DNA from: Microvirga sp052114605
GTDB lineage: Bacteria > Pseudomonadota > Alphaproteobacteria > Rhizobiales > Beijerinckiaceae
NCBI RefSeq assembly: GCF_052114605.1
Contig: NZ_JBFRFB010000007.1
Span: 179,658-243,657 of the forward strand
Direction of reading: 5' to 3'
Length of the DNA stretch: 64,000 bases
Shown piece by piece: positions 1-8,065 of this stretch. The position numbers were made by a program, and so were the translations under genes. How positions within the stretch are numbered: the first letter of the stretch is position 1; every line of letters starts with the position of its first letter. A model generated the notes under the pieces. It did not search any database. It saw nothing but the letters and a program-made list of their open reading frames with translations, and was not told the DNA's origin.

Positions 1-2
1 CC

Positions 3-1421
3 CGCCAGGCCTATATGGCGCCGCCCAGCCCTGCGCCGGACATCCTCTACCAGATCGATTACGACGCCCACGGCAAGATCAGGTTCAAGACCGACCTCGC
101 ACTCTGGGCCAACGGCCCCAGCGAGTTCCCGGTCACCTTCTTCCACATGGGCCGCTTCTTCCAGAAGCCCGTGCGTATGCATGTGATCGAGAACGGTCAG
201 GCCCGCGAGATCATCTACGATACCCAGTATTTCGACATGCCGGCGGATTCGCCGGCCCGGAAGCTCCCCGACAATTCGGGCTTTGCCGGCTTCCGCTTCC
301 AGGAGGCCCGCAGCGGTAAGCTCGACTGGAGGAAGAACGATTGGGTCGCCTTCCTCGGCGCCTCCTATTTCCGCGCCATCGGCGAGCTCTATCAATATGG
401 CCTCTCGGCCCGCGGCCTTGCCGTGGACGTGGCGGTTCATGGAGTGAACGAGGAATTCCCCGATTTCACTCATGTCTATTTCGAAACCCCGAAAGAAGGC
501 TCCGACACGGTCACGATCTATGCCCTGCTCGACGGCCCCAGCGTGGCCGGGGCCTACCGTTTCGACATGAAGCGCGCAGCCTCCGTGACAATGGATCTCG
601 ACACGGCCCTCTATCTCCGCAAGGACGTGGCGCGCCTCGGCATTGCGCCGCTCACCTCCATGTACTGGTACTCGGAGAAGTCCAAGACCACTGCCATCGA
701 CTGGCGCCCGGAGATCCACGATTCCGACGGTCTTGCCATGTGGACCGGCGCGGGCGAGCGCATCTGGCGCCCGCTCAACAATCCGCCGCGCATCATTACC
801 TCGGCCTTCGGCGACGAGAACCCGCGTGGCTTCGGCCTGCTCCAGCGCGACCGCAACTTCGACCATTACCTCGACGGCGTCTATTACGACCGCCGCCCCT
901 CGCTCTGGATCGAGCCGCACGGCAGCTGGGGCAAAGGCTCCATCCAGCTCGTGGAAATTCCCACCGACGACGAGATCCACGACAACATCGTGGTCATGTG
1001 GGTTCCCTCCGATCCGGCCCGCGCCGGTCAGGCGCTCGAATTCCGCTACCGCATGCACTGGTCGGCGGAGGAGCCCTACCCCACCCCGCTCGCCCGGGTC
1101 GTCGCCACGCGCTTCGGCAATGGCGGGCAGGCCGGCACGGCACGCCCCAAGGGCGTGCGCAAGTTCATGGTGGAGTTCCTGGGCGAGCCTCTGACCAAGC
1201 TGCCGAACGGTGTGATCCCCAAGCCCGTCCTTTCCGCATCGCGCGGCGAGTTCACGAACGTCATCACCGAAGCTGTGCCTGACAACGTGCCCGGCCACTG
1301 GCGAACCCAGTTCGACCTGACGGTCACCGGCACAGACCCTGTCGAGATGCGCTGCTACCTGCGCAACGAGGACGAGGTTTTGAGCGAGACCTGGCTCTAC
1401 CAATATCATCCGGCGTTTTGA
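3..1421 (+). CDS. Glucan biosynthesis protein OpgG/MdoG family (5'-partial)
   Basis: This is a periplasmic protein of the OpgG/MdoG family, which acts on the backbone of osmoregulated periplasmic (beta-)glucans. The reading frame is open to the left edge of the window (RQAY before the first ATG at 15), so the signal peptide and about 40 residues are missing. Family features visible are the IRFKTDLALWA stretch near the start, GFAGFR, FLGASYFRA, YGLSARGLA, SMYWYSEKSK, EIHDSDGL, ENPRGFGLLQRDR and a C-terminal immunoglobulin-like part ending WLYQYHPAF. The complete paralogue at 13539-15110 shares these blocks. A downstream ATG is not a credible start because homology continues upstream of it. It is followed after about 30 bases by the zinc-module promoter, which belongs to a different unit. 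The family call is firm; the OpgG versus OpgD assignment is not. Confidence 0.9.
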   Translation, partial: RQAYMAPPSPAPDILYQIDYDAHGKIRFKTDLALWANGPSEFPVTFFHMGRFFQKPVRMHVIENGQAREIIYDTQYFDMPADSPARKLPDNSGFAGFRFQEARSGKLDWRKNDWVAFLGASYFRAIGELYQYGLSARGLAVDVAVHGVNEEFPDFTHVYFETPKEGSDTVTIYALLDGPSVAGAYRFDMKRAASVTMDLDTALYLRKDVARLGIAPLTSMYWYSEKSKTTAIDWRPEIHDSDGLAMWTGAGERIWRPLNNPPRIITSAFGDENPRGFGLLQRDRNFDHYLDGVYYDRRPSLWIEPHGSWGKGSIQLVEIPTDDEIHDNIVVMWVPSDPARAGQALEFRYRMHWSAEEPYPTPLARVVATRFGNGGQAGTARPKGVRKFMVEFLGEPLTKLPNGVIPKPVLSASRGEFTNVITEAVPDNVPGHWRTQFDLTVTGTDPVEMRCYLRNEDEVLSETWLYQYHPAF

Positions 1422-1453
1422 TTTTAGGCTTGTAAACCATGGCTTTGGATGGG

Positions 1454-1473
1454 GCGTATAAAATACTATACGC
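1454..1473. promoter_or_regulatory. Zur-like inverted-repeat operator upstream of the zinc-uptake operon
   Basis: A perfect 7-base inverted repeat (GCGTATA at 1454-1460, TATACGC at 1467-1473) with a 6-base AT-rich centre lies in the promoter region of the His-rich peptide/znu genes. Fur-family zinc regulators (Zur) bind AT-rich palindromes of this general form in alphaproteobacteria. The specific assignment to Zur is inferred from the downstream genes; no zur gene is in the window. Confidence 0.5.
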
Positions 1474-1511
1474 CTCTGGAAATCGTCGCTGATCCGGTCT
1501 ATGTGTGTGGC

Positions 1512-1670
1512 ATGCCGCATGACCACCACCATCATCACCACCATGAGCACCGGGCCGTTGCCGCAGCCCCGGCCTTCTCGCTGGTGCGCCTCTCGGCCTG
1601 GCAGCGGATGGCAGGCGCTGGGCTTGCCTTAGGCGTGCTGTGGCTGCTGGTCTTCGCGGTGATGGGGTAG
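1512..1670 (+). CDS. Small His-rich single-pass membrane protein of the zinc operon
   Basis: A 52-residue protein begins MPHDH, continues with a run of seven histidines and HEHR, and ends in one hydrophobic helix (MAGAGLALGVLWLLVFAVMG). An upstream in-frame ATG at 1449 would place the palindromic operator inside the gene, so the ATG at 1512 is preferred, although no strong ribosome binding site precedes it. The stop is four bases before the ATG of the znuC-like gene, so the two are almost certainly co-transcribed. The His cluster suggests Zn(II) binding at the membrane face, possibly as an accessory to the importer. I do not recognise a named family; the function is inferred from composition and position. 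Confidence 0.6.
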   Translation: MPHDHHHHHHHEHRAVAAAPAFSLVRLSAWQRMAGAGLALGVLWLLVFAVMG

Positions 1671-1674
1671 GACC

Positions 1675-2424
1675 ATGGCAACGCCCTTGACCAATATCCG
1701 CTTCGATGGAGTCACCCTCGGATATGACCGCAGGCCCGCCGTTCACCACCTCGACGGTGAGATCCCGGCCGGCAGCCTGACCGCCATCGTGGGGCCGAAC
1801 GGGGCGGGCAAGTCCACCCTGCTCAAGGGCATCGTCGGCACGCTGAAACCCCTCGAAGGCCGTATCAGGCTGAACGGCTCCTCTTCCGGTATCGCCTACC
1901 TGCCGCAAGCGGCGGAAATCGACCGAAGCTTCCCGCTCTCCGTCTATGATCTCGTGGCCATGGGCCTGTGGACCCGCTCGGGTCTCTTCGGCGGTATTCC
2001 GCGCGAAGACCGCACCCGCATCGAGCACGCGCTCGCAGCGGTGGGCCTGACCGGCTTCGAGCGCCGCCCGATCTCGACTCTGTCCGGCGGGCAGATGCAG
2101 CGCGCTCTCTTCGCGCGGCTGCTTTTGCAGGATGCGCCCGTCATCCTGCTCGACGAACCGTTTACCGCCATTGACGCCAAGACCACCGCCGATCTTCTGA
2201 ACATCGTGCGCCGCTGGCATGCGGAAGCCCGCACCGTGGTGGCGGTGCTGCACGATCTCGACATGGTCAAGCGCGTGTTTCCTCAGACCCTGCTGATTGC
2301 CCGCGAGCCGGTAGCCTGGGGCGATACGCTGAATGTGCTGAGCGCCGAAAATCTCTTGAAAGCCCGCCGCATGGTAGAAGCGCATGATCCTCATGCGGAC
2401 GTCTGCCACCGCAACGTCGCGTGA
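1675..2424 (+). CDS. znuC: Zinc (Zn/Mn-type) ABC transporter ATP-binding protein, ZnuC-like
   Basis: A 249-residue cytoplasmic ATPase that powers import through the ZnuB-like permease encoded next. Visible motifs are Walker A GPNGAGKST (about residue 40), Q-loop YLPQ, signature LSGGQMQRALFARLL, Walker B VILLDEPF, D-loop TAIDAKT and the switch His in AVLHDLDMV. Length and motifs fit cluster A-I metal importers (ZnuC/MntA/AztA). A GGGG-containing leader lies just before the start. Its 3' end is ten bases from the likely permease start. Zinc rather than manganese is inferred from the His-rich neighbours and the COG0523 gene downstream. Confidence 0.88.
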   Translation: MATPLTNIRFDGVTLGYDRRPAVHHLDGEIPAGSLTAIVGPNGAGKSTLLKGIVGTLKPLEGRIRLNGSSSGIAYLPQAAEIDRSFPLSVYDLVAMGLWTRSGLFGGIPREDRTRIEHALAAVGLTGFERRPISTLSGGQMQRALFARLLLQDAPVILLDEPFTAIDAKTTADLLNIVRRWHAEARTVVAVLHDLDMVKRVFPQTLLIAREPVAWGDTLNVLSAENLLKARRMVEAHDPHADVCHRNVA

Positions 2425-2434
2425 TTGTTCAACC

Positions 2435-3301
2435 GTGCTCGATCTTTTCTATACCCCCTTCTCCGAATTCGAATTTATGCAGCGCGCGCTTGTCGGCGTG
2501 ATCGCCATTGCGCTGGGCGGCGGCCCCATCGGCGTGTTCCTGATGCTGCGCCGCATGAGCCTGACCGGCGATGCGATGGCGCACGCCATCCTGCCCGGCG
2601 CGGCTGTCGGCTATCTGCTTGCGGGATTGTCGCTGCCCGCCATGACCATCGGCGGCCTCGCGGCGGGCGTGATCGTTGCGGTTGCTGCAGGTCTCGTCTC
2701 GCGCTTCACGGCATTGAAGGAAGACGCCTCGCTCGCCGCGTTCTATCTGCTGTCGCTGGCGCTCGGCGTCACCATCGTTTCCTTACGCGGCTCCAATGTG
2801 GACCTGCTCCACGTGCTCTTCGGCACGGTGCTCGCGCTTGATGACGACACGCTGCTGCTGCTCGCCTCCATTTCCACGATCACGGTGCTCGCGCTCGCAA
2901 TTCTCTATCGCCCTCTCGTTCTCGAATGCGTGGACCCGATCTTCCTGCGCTCGGTCAGCCGCGCGGGCACGCCGACGCATCTCATCTTCCTCGGCCTCGT
3001 GGTCCTGAATCTCGTCGGCGGATTTCATGCGCTCGGCACGCTGCTTGCTGTCGGCATGATGATGCTGCCCGCCGCCGCCGCGCGTTTCTGGACCAGCGAC
3101 ATCACCATGATGATGATCGTTTCGATCGTCATCGGAATCGTGTCGGGCATCGCGGGCCTTCTGCTCTCCTTCCATGTGGAACTGCCCGCCGGCCCCGCCA
3201 TCATCCTCTCGGCAGGCGCCGTCTATGTGGCGTCCCTGTTGGTGGGGCGGACGGGCGGCGTGCTGTGGCTCGCATGGCCGGGCAAGCATCTCGAAGCTTA
3301 A
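2435..3301 (+). CDS. znuB: Zinc ABC transporter permease, ZnuB-like
   Basis: A hydrophobic 288-residue inner-membrane permease of the ABC-3 family. The frame opens earlier (ATG at 2384, inside znuC), but the family N-terminus (LDLFYTPFSEFEFMQRALVG) starts at the GTG at 2435, just after the znuC stop, so that start is preferred. Characteristic stretches are GPIGVFLMLRRMSLTGDAMAHAILPG, the alternating Gly/Ala helices and the C-terminal LSFHVELPAGPAIIL segment, giving about eight or nine membrane helices. It pairs with the ATPase before it and the binding protein after it (22-base gap). Confidence 0.88.
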   Translation: MLDLFYTPFSEFEFMQRALVGVIAIALGGGPIGVFLMLRRMSLTGDAMAHAILPGAAVGYLLAGLSLPAMTIGGLAAGVIVAVAAGLVSRFTALKEDASLAAFYLLSLALGVTIVSLRGSNVDLLHVLFGTVLALDDDTLLLLASISTITVLALAILYRPLVLECVDPIFLRSVSRAGTPTHLIFLGLVVLNLVGGFHALGTLLAVGMMMLPAAAARFWTSDITMMMIVSIVIGIVSGIAGLLLSFHVELPAGPAIILSAGAVYVASLLVGRTGGVLWLAWPGKHLEA

Positions 3302-3322
3302 AAACCGCATAAGGATCTCATC

Positions 3323-4240
3323 ATGCTGACGAGAAGAACCGCCCTGTCCTTGCTTGCGGGTTCTCTGGCGCTGGGCACATCGCTCCTGCCCGCCATGGCC
3401 CAGGCGCCCGAAAAGATGAAGGTTGTGGCGACCTTCTCGATCCTCGGCAATCTCGTGCGCAATGTGGGCGGCGACCGCGTGGAGGTGATTAGCCTCGTCG
3501 GCCCCAATGGCGACGGCCATGTCTATTCGCCGACGCCCGCCGATGCCCGCCGGCTGACCGAATCGAAGGTCGTCTTCTCCAACGGCCTCAAGTTCGAGGG
3601 CTGGATCGACCGCCTGGTGAAATCCTCCGGCACCAAGGCCACGAGGGTCGAAGTCTCAAAAGGCATCAAGGCACTTGAGGAGGAAGAGCACGGCCATGGT
3701 CATGACCATGGGAGCCTCGACCCTCATGCCTGGCAGAGCATCGGCAACGCCAAGATCTACGTGGCCAATATCCGCGACGCCCTCATTGCAACGGACGCCC
3801 CCGGCAAGGCGGCGTACGAGGCCAACGCCACCGCCTATCTCGGCAAGCTCAACGCCCTCGAGGCCGAGCTCAAGGACCTCGTCGCCCGGATCCCGCAGGA
3901 GAGGCGCCGGATCATCACCTCGCACGACGCCTTCCGCTATTTCGAGGCGGCCTACGGCATCGATTTCGTCTCGCCCCAGGGCGTCTCGACGGATTCCGAG
4001 GCCTCGGCCAAGGACGTGGCCCGCATCATCCAGCAGATCAAGCGCGAGAAGATTTCCGCCGTCTTCGTGGAGAATGTCTCGGATGCCCGCCTGATGGAGC
4101 GTATCGCCAAGGAAACGGGCGCTAAGATCGGCGAGAGGATCTATTCCGACGCGCTCTCCGATGCGAACGGCCCCGCCGGCACTTACATTGACATGATGAG
4201 ACACAATATAAGAGCTTTCAGCGCGGCTCTGTCGAGCTGA
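3323..4240 (+). CDS. znuA: Zinc-binding periplasmic protein, ZnuA-like (cluster A-I)
   Basis: A 305-residue periplasmic binding protein with a signal peptide bearing an RR pair (MLTRRTALSLLAGSLALG, cleavage near AMAQA). The expected metal ligands are visible: His in GDGHVYSP, His in LDPHAWQS, His in TSHDAFRYF and Asp in YSDALS. Between the first two ligands lies a short acidic/His loop (EEEEHGHGHDHG), typical of zinc rather than manganese members. It completes the importer encoded by the two preceding genes. Downstream is a palindromic repeat and then the COG0523 gene. Confidence 0.9.
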   Translation: MLTRRTALSLLAGSLALGTSLLPAMAQAPEKMKVVATFSILGNLVRNVGGDRVEVISLVGPNGDGHVYSPTPADARRLTESKVVFSNGLKFEGWIDRLVKSSGTKATRVEVSKGIKALEEEEHGHGHDHGSLDPHAWQSIGNAKIYVANIRDALIATDAPGKAAYEANATAYLGKLNALEAELKDLVARIPQERRRIITSHDAFRYFEAAYGIDFVSPQGVSTDSEASAKDVARIIQQIKREKISAVFVENVSDARLMERIAKETGAKIGERIYSDALSDANGPAGTYIDMMRHNIRAFSAALSS

Positions 4241-4265
4241 AGCATTTTCTCTCGTACGCACGCCA

Positions 4266-4364
4266 GTGTCATTCCCGGCGAGCGCAGCGAGGGAAGGGAA
4301 TCCATGGCGCCGCACGCGTGGGTGGATCCCCTTCCCGGTCCTAAAGGACCGCCGGGGATGACAC
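4266..4364. repeat. Dispersed palindromic repeat (REP-like) between znuA and the COG0523 gene
   Basis: An imperfect inverted repeat: GTGTCATTCCCGGC at 4266-4279 pairs with GCCGGGGATGACAC at 4351-4364 (one mismatch), and an inner GGAAGGGAATCCA near 4292 pairs with TGGATCCCCTTCC near 4322 (one mismatch). A related half-copy lies at about 15836-15910. It could affect transcript stability between znuA and the next gene. Confidence 0.6.
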
Positions 4365-4392
4365 TTGTAATTCTGCCTTTTGGATTGATCCG

Positions 4393-5355
4393 ATGACCGA
4401 CAAGATCCCCGTTACCGTCCTCACCGGCTATCTCGGCGCCGGCAAGACCACCTTGCTCAACCGCATCCTCACCGAACCGCACGGCAAGAAATACGCCGTG
4501 ATCGTCAATGAATTCGGCGAGATCGGCATCGACAACGAGCTCGTCGTCGGCGCGGACGAGGAAGTGTTCGAAATGAACAACGGCTGCATCTGCTGCACCG
4601 TGCGCGGAGACCTGATCCGCATTCTCGACGGGTTGATGAAGCGCAAGGGCAAGTTCGACGCCATCATCGTCGAGACCACGGGCCTTGCGGACCCTGCCCC
4701 CGTCGCGCAGACCTTCTTCATGGACCAGGACGTGTCCGACGCCGCGCGCCTCGACGCCGTGGTGACGGTGGCCGATGCCAAGTGGCTCTCCGACCGCCTG
4801 AAGGATGCGCCCGAAGCCAAGAACCAGATCGCCTTCGCCGACGTGATCATCCTCAACAAGATCGATCTCGTGAACGAGCAGGAGCTGGGCGAGGTCGAGG
4901 CGCGCATCCGCGCCATCAACCCTTATGCGAAGATCCACCGCACGCAGAACGCGGCCATCCCGATCTCCGAGGTGCTCGACCGCAAGGCCTTCGATCTCGA
5001 CCGCATCATCGAGATCGAGCCCGACTTCCTGGAAGAAGGCCATCACCATCATCACGATGAGGATATGCAATCGGTATCAGTGAAGATCGACGGCGAAGTG
5101 GACCCGGAAAAGTTCATGCCGTGGATCTCGAATCTGACCCAGGTCGAGGGCCCGAACATCCTGCGCTGCAAGGGCATCGTCGCTTTCCCGAATGAGCCGA
5201 AGCGCTTCGTGTTCCAGGGCGTTCACATGATCCTGGACGGCGACGTGCAGGGCGAGTGGAAGCCGGGCGAGAAACATACCTCGAAGGTCGTCTTCATCGG
5301 CCGCGACCTGAACGAGAAGGCGATCCGCGAAGGCTTCCTCGCCTGCGCGGCCTGA
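4393..5355 (+). CDS. COG0523 (CobW/ZNG1-like) GTP-dependent metallochaperone
   Basis: A 320-residue cytosolic G3E-family P-loop GTPase. Visible are Walker A GYLGAGKTTLLN at residues 9-20, the metal-binding GCICC motif near residue 65 (NNGCICCTVRGDL), Walker B-type ETTGLADP, the NKID guanine-specificity motif and a C-terminal CobW domain. A His-rich stretch (HHHHHDED) separates the two domains. Members near znu genes act as zinc chaperones delivering Zn(II) to target enzymes under starvation; that role here is inferred from position. No separate operator was seen in the repeat-filled gap upstream. Confidence 0.88.
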   Translation: MTDKIPVTVLTGYLGAGKTTLLNRILTEPHGKKYAVIVNEFGEIGIDNELVVGADEEVFEMNNGCICCTVRGDLIRILDGLMKRKGKFDAIIVETTGLADPAPVAQTFFMDQDVSDAARLDAVVTVADAKWLSDRLKDAPEAKNQIAFADVIILNKIDLVNEQELGEVEARIRAINPYAKIHRTQNAAIPISEVLDRKAFDLDRIIEIEPDFLEEGHHHHHDEDMQSVSVKIDGEVDPEKFMPWISNLTQVEGPNILRCKGIVAFPNEPKRFVFQGVHMILDGDVQGEWKPGEKHTSKVVFIGRDLNEKAIREGFLACAA

Positions 5356-5357
5356 CA

Positions 5358-5654
5358 TCATCTGCGCTCAGGAATCCCAACAATTCCTGAGCGGTCCATC
5401 GCGTGGAGCGGCTCGATGGCGAACCCGGCTTTCGTCATGCAATCCTGGACATAGGCCTTGCGGGTTTCCTGCACCTGGATCAGCCATTGGCTGGATGTGT
5501 TGCGGCCGTTCCGATAGATCAGCCGCGCCTCTTTCTGGCAGGTTGCCTTCTGTACATCCCGCTGCTGAGGCAGAGCGTCCTCCACCGTTTGCGCAGAGGT
5601 CTCGGTCACGCCGAGCCCCGTGATGACAAAAGCGAGCGCCAGCAAAATCCGCAT
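5358..5654 (-). CDS. Small secreted protein of unknown function
   Basis: A 98-residue protein with a clear signal peptide (MRILLALAFVITGLGVTETSAQ). The start at 5654 is chosen because GGAGG lies eight bases upstream and the signal peptide begins exactly there; longer frames would add unrelated residues. The mature part has two cysteines (TCQKEA and DCMTKAG) that could form a disulfide, and a conserved-looking KAYVQDCMTKAGF. It is convergent with the COG0523 gene, three bases apart. Family not recognised. Confidence 0.7.
   Translation of the reverse strand: MRILLALAFVITGLGVTETSAQTVEDALPQQRDVQKATCQKEARLIYRNGRNTSSQWLIQVQETRKAYVQDCMTKAGFAIEPLHAMDRSGIVGIPERR
5366..5392. terminator. Hairpin between convergent genes
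   Basis: A perfect 10-base inverted repeat (GCTCAGGAAT at 5366-5375, ATTCCTGAGC at 5383-5392) with a 7-base loop sits just past the COG0523 stop and inside the 3' end of the opposing gene. It could act as a bidirectional terminator, although neither side has a clear T-run. Confidence 0.45.
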
Positions 5655-5837
5655 ACCGCAATTCCTCCAGATCGAAGACCATATGACGAGCCTTCTGTCC
5701 GCATGCCATGACCCAGAAGGCTTACCGCGATGGGGCATCCGCTCTATCTTCCCCTAGAGCCGCCAGCCTTCAGCCCACGCCTTGCCTTGCATCCCCCGAA
5801 CCATGCTATGGGGAGCCACCTTTGAGGGGATCGCTCG

Positions 5838-6845
5838 ATGAATCCTGAAACTGCTCCGTCCTTGACCCAGAACATCGCACCCGTCGATGCGGGCGCCCAT
5901 GTCACCGCCCTCGGCTGGTTGAAGGGCACCGCCGCCTTCGGGCTCGCCGATGGAGGCGTGCTGTTGGTGAAGGACGGCGAAAGCCATCGTGTGGACGCTC
6001 ATCCCGATGCCGGCATCCTGGTCGGCGCGAGCGACGGCGAGCGCCTCGTGACGGGTGGCGACGATGGCCGCGTGGCCGTGACAGGCGCCGACGGCTCCAC
6101 GAAGACCCTGGCCAAGACCAAGGGCGCGTGGATCGATGCGCTGGCGCTCAACGCGGGCGGAGCCTTCGCCTATGCCGCCGGCAAGCGCGTGTTCGCCCGC
6201 GACGACAAGGGCAAGGAAAAGGTCCTCGAAGTGCCCTCCACCGCGCGCGGCCTCGCCTTCGCACCCAAGGGCTATCGCCTGGCTATTTCGCACTATAACG
6301 GCGCGACATTGTGGTTCCCGAATACCGAGACCAAGCCCGAAGCGCTCGACTGGAAAGGCTCGCATATCGACGTGACCTGGTCCCCCGATGCGCGCTTCAT
6401 CGTCACCTCCATGCAGGAGAACGCCCTGCACGGCTGGCGGCTGATTCCCGACAAGGGTCACATGCGCATGAGCGGCTACCCGTCGAAGACGCGCTCGCTT
6501 ACGTGGTCGCATGACGGCAAGTGGCTGGCCACCTCGGGCGCGGAAGCGGCGATCATCTGGCCTTTCGAGTCGAAGGAAGGCCCCATGGGCAAGGCCCCGC
6601 GCGAATGCGGCGTGCGCCCGGCCAAGGTGAGCCGCGTGGCTTTCCACCCCAACACCCTGGTGCTCGCCGTGGCCTATGAGGACGGCTGCATCCTGCTGAT
6701 CCGCCTGAACGACGCCTCAGAGCTTCTGGTGCGCCCCGCCGTGAAGGGAAGCGGCGTCACCGCGCTTGCCTGGGACAAGGGCGGAAAGCGCCTCGCCTTC
6801 GGCTGCGAGGACGGTCAGGCCGGTATCCTGACCTTGCCCACATGA
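5838..6845 (+). CDS. Cytosolic WD40-repeat beta-propeller protein of the zinc module
   Basis: A 335-residue protein with no signal peptide and repeated WD40-like blades (for example GVTALAWDKGGKRLAFGCEDG at the end, SLTWSHDGKWLATSG in the middle, RGLAFAPKGYRLAISH). Several histidines and cysteines sit in loops (SHYNG, GSHIDVTW, ALHGWR, RECGVRP, FGCEDG). It follows the COG0523 gene on the same strand and overlaps the next gene by four bases (ATGA). The neighbourhood suggests a partner or regulator in zinc allocation. The paracoccal periplasmic AztD chaperone is also a propeller, but this protein lacks an export signal. The fold call is good; the role is inference. Confidence 0.75.
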   Translation: MNPETAPSLTQNIAPVDAGAHVTALGWLKGTAAFGLADGGVLLVKDGESHRVDAHPDAGILVGASDGERLVTGGDDGRVAVTGADGSTKTLAKTKGAWIDALALNAGGAFAYAAGKRVFARDDKGKEKVLEVPSTARGLAFAPKGYRLAISHYNGATLWFPNTETKPEALDWKGSHIDVTWSPDARFIVTSMQENALHGWRLIPDKGHMRMSGYPSKTRSLTWSHDGKWLATSGAEAAIIWPFESKEGPMGKAPRECGVRPAKVSRVAFHPNTLVLAVAYEDGCILLIRLNDASELLVRPAVKGSGVTALAWDKGGKRLAFGCEDGQAGILTLPT

Positions 6846-7132
6846 GGTCGCCCGTGGCCCTGTTCGGCGGTTTTCTGAGAGGGACCTTCGGCCTGCCCAA
6901 GCCCGACCGGGAGGCCGTGGAGCGGGTGAAGGAACTGGCGCGCACGGTTCTTCAGGCCTCCCCCGACACGGCCTTTGCCGTGAACGAGATCGTCTGCAAC
7001 GATCCCGGCTGCCCGGGACTTGAGACGGTCATCCTGGTTATGGAGCCTGGACAGAAGACCCGCGCCCTCAAGGTGCAGAAGACGCTGGATGAGATAACGG
7101 AACAAGATATCCGCGAGGCTCTTGACCTTTAA
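6842..7132 (+). CDS. Small conserved protein with a C-x4-C motif, coupled to the WD40 gene
   Basis: A 96-residue soluble protein whose start overlaps the WD40 stop (ATGA), implying translational coupling. The only striking block is VNEIVCNDPGCPGLETVI, with two cysteines five residues apart, followed by a charged helix-rich C-terminus (LDEITEQDIREALDL). The cysteine pair could bind metal. It ends 12 bases before the DUF2937 gene, whose ribosome binding site overlaps its stop. Not assigned to a named family; an association with zinc handling is inferred from gene order only. Confidence 0.65.
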   Translation: MRSPVALFGGFLRGTFGLPKPDREAVERVKELARTVLQASPDTAFAVNEIVCNDPGCPGLETVILVMEPGQKTRALKVQKTLDEITEQDIREALDL

Positions 7133-7144
7133 GGAGGTAAAAGC

Positions 7145-7666
7145 TTGCCACGAGTTGTCCGCATCATTGCTTTCGGTCTCGGCATCTTCGGCGGCATCGT
7201 CGCCTCGCAGGGGCCGGAATATTCGCAGCAATACCGCCAGCGCCTCGGCGGCGCCATCGACGAATTGCAGCGCGTGATCGCGCGCTTCGATGCGGATGCG
7301 AGCGTCAACAACGAGACGCAAGGCACTGCCATCGCACGATTACGTTCGAGCCCCGACGATCTCATCAGCCGCCAGGGCGTGGCGATGCAGGCCAATGTGG
7401 AGCGTCTTGGCCGATTGCAGACCCATCGCGAAGCCATGATGCAAGCAGGCCCCTTCGCCCGCGTCGCCCTAATGCTGCGCGATGGCGACCAGGACGTGAT
7501 GGAAGCCGCCTATCACGATTTCGAGCCGGCGATGCCGGTGACGGAGGAAGGCCTTCTCTCCACGGCCATCGGCTTCATCATGGTATGGGGCGGCGTTCTG
7601 CTGCTTGCGGGTTTCTTGCGCAGCCTGAGACGACGGCCGCGTACGCGCGATGTTGCGCGCGCCTAA
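7145..7666 (+). CDS. DUF2937 family membrane protein
   Basis: A 173-residue protein with a hydrophobic N-terminal segment (RIIAFGLGIFGGIVASQGPEY) and a C-terminal helix (FIMVWGGVLLLAGFLRSL) flanking a charged, helical periplasmic-type middle. This two-helix layout and the QGPEYSQQYRQRLGGA block match DUF2937. It starts with TTG; a textbook AAGGAGG at about 7132 with seven-base spacing makes that start convincing. It is the last gene of the rightward group and its stop meets the opposing gene at 7663. Function unknown. Confidence 0.75.
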   Translation: MPRVVRIIAFGLGIFGGIVASQGPEYSQQYRQRLGGAIDELQRVIARFDADASVNNETQGTAIARLRSSPDDLISRQGVAMQANVERLGRLQTHREAMMQAGPFARVALMLRDGDQDVMEAAYHDFEPAMPVTEEGLLSTAIGFIMVWGGVLLLAGFLRSLRRRPRTRDVARA

Positions 7667-8001
7667 GACTCGCGCTCCGGCTTTCCGGACAGCACCACGT
7701 AAAACCCAAGACCATCACCCGCAGGCAGCGTCTGCAAGCGGTCGATCCAGCCGCGTTTCTTAGCTTCCAGGAGCGCCTTGCCGATGGGCTGGAAGAGCGT
7801 TTCGCCGCCGCCTTCCGGCGGCGGGTCAAGACGCACGGCAACGGACTTCGCTTGCGCGAAGCGGCTTCGCTCAAGCATGTCCTGCAGTGAAGCCGCAGCC
7901 TGCTCGCGGGTCGCGCCACGCAGGTCGAGAACGGCCCCGGCATCGACGACACCGAGACCGCCGCGCAGCTTGTCGGCGTAGAATTCCTCGAAATGAGGCA
8001 T
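7663..8001 (-). CDS. Small cytosolic protein, weak resemblance to Smr domains
   Basis: A 112-residue soluble protein. The start at 8001 (MPHFEEFYADKL) is preferred over an upstream in-frame ATG that would run into a palindromic repeat. It contains VLDLRGATREQAAASLQDML and later GKALLEAKKRGWIDRL, which loosely resemble the DLHG...A...L pattern of Smr domains, but I would not assign the family from this alone. It lies downstream of the homospermidine synthase gene on the same strand, separated by a hairpin at 8020-8053, and converges with the DUF2937 gene. Confidence 0.55.
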   Translation of the reverse strand: MPHFEEFYADKLRGGLGVVDAGAVLDLRGATREQAAASLQDMLERSRFAQAKSVAVRLDPPPEGGGETLFQPIGKALLEAKKRGWIDRLQTLPAGDGLGFYVVLSGKPERES

Positions 8002-8019
8002 GCCAGAACCCTCCAGTTT

Positions 8020-8053
8020 CATCCCCGGCAATCCGTCAGGACCGCCGGGGATG
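8020..8053. repeat. Short REP-like hairpin
   Basis: A perfect 10-base stem (CATCCCCGGC at 8020-8029, GCCGGGGATG at 8044-8053) with a 14-base loop lies just after the homospermidine synthase stop. The core CCGGGGATGNC is shared with the repeat at 4351-4364, suggesting one repeat family. It may also end or stabilise the synthase transcript. Confidence 0.55.
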
Positions 8054-8065
8054 GCCGTCAGCGCG

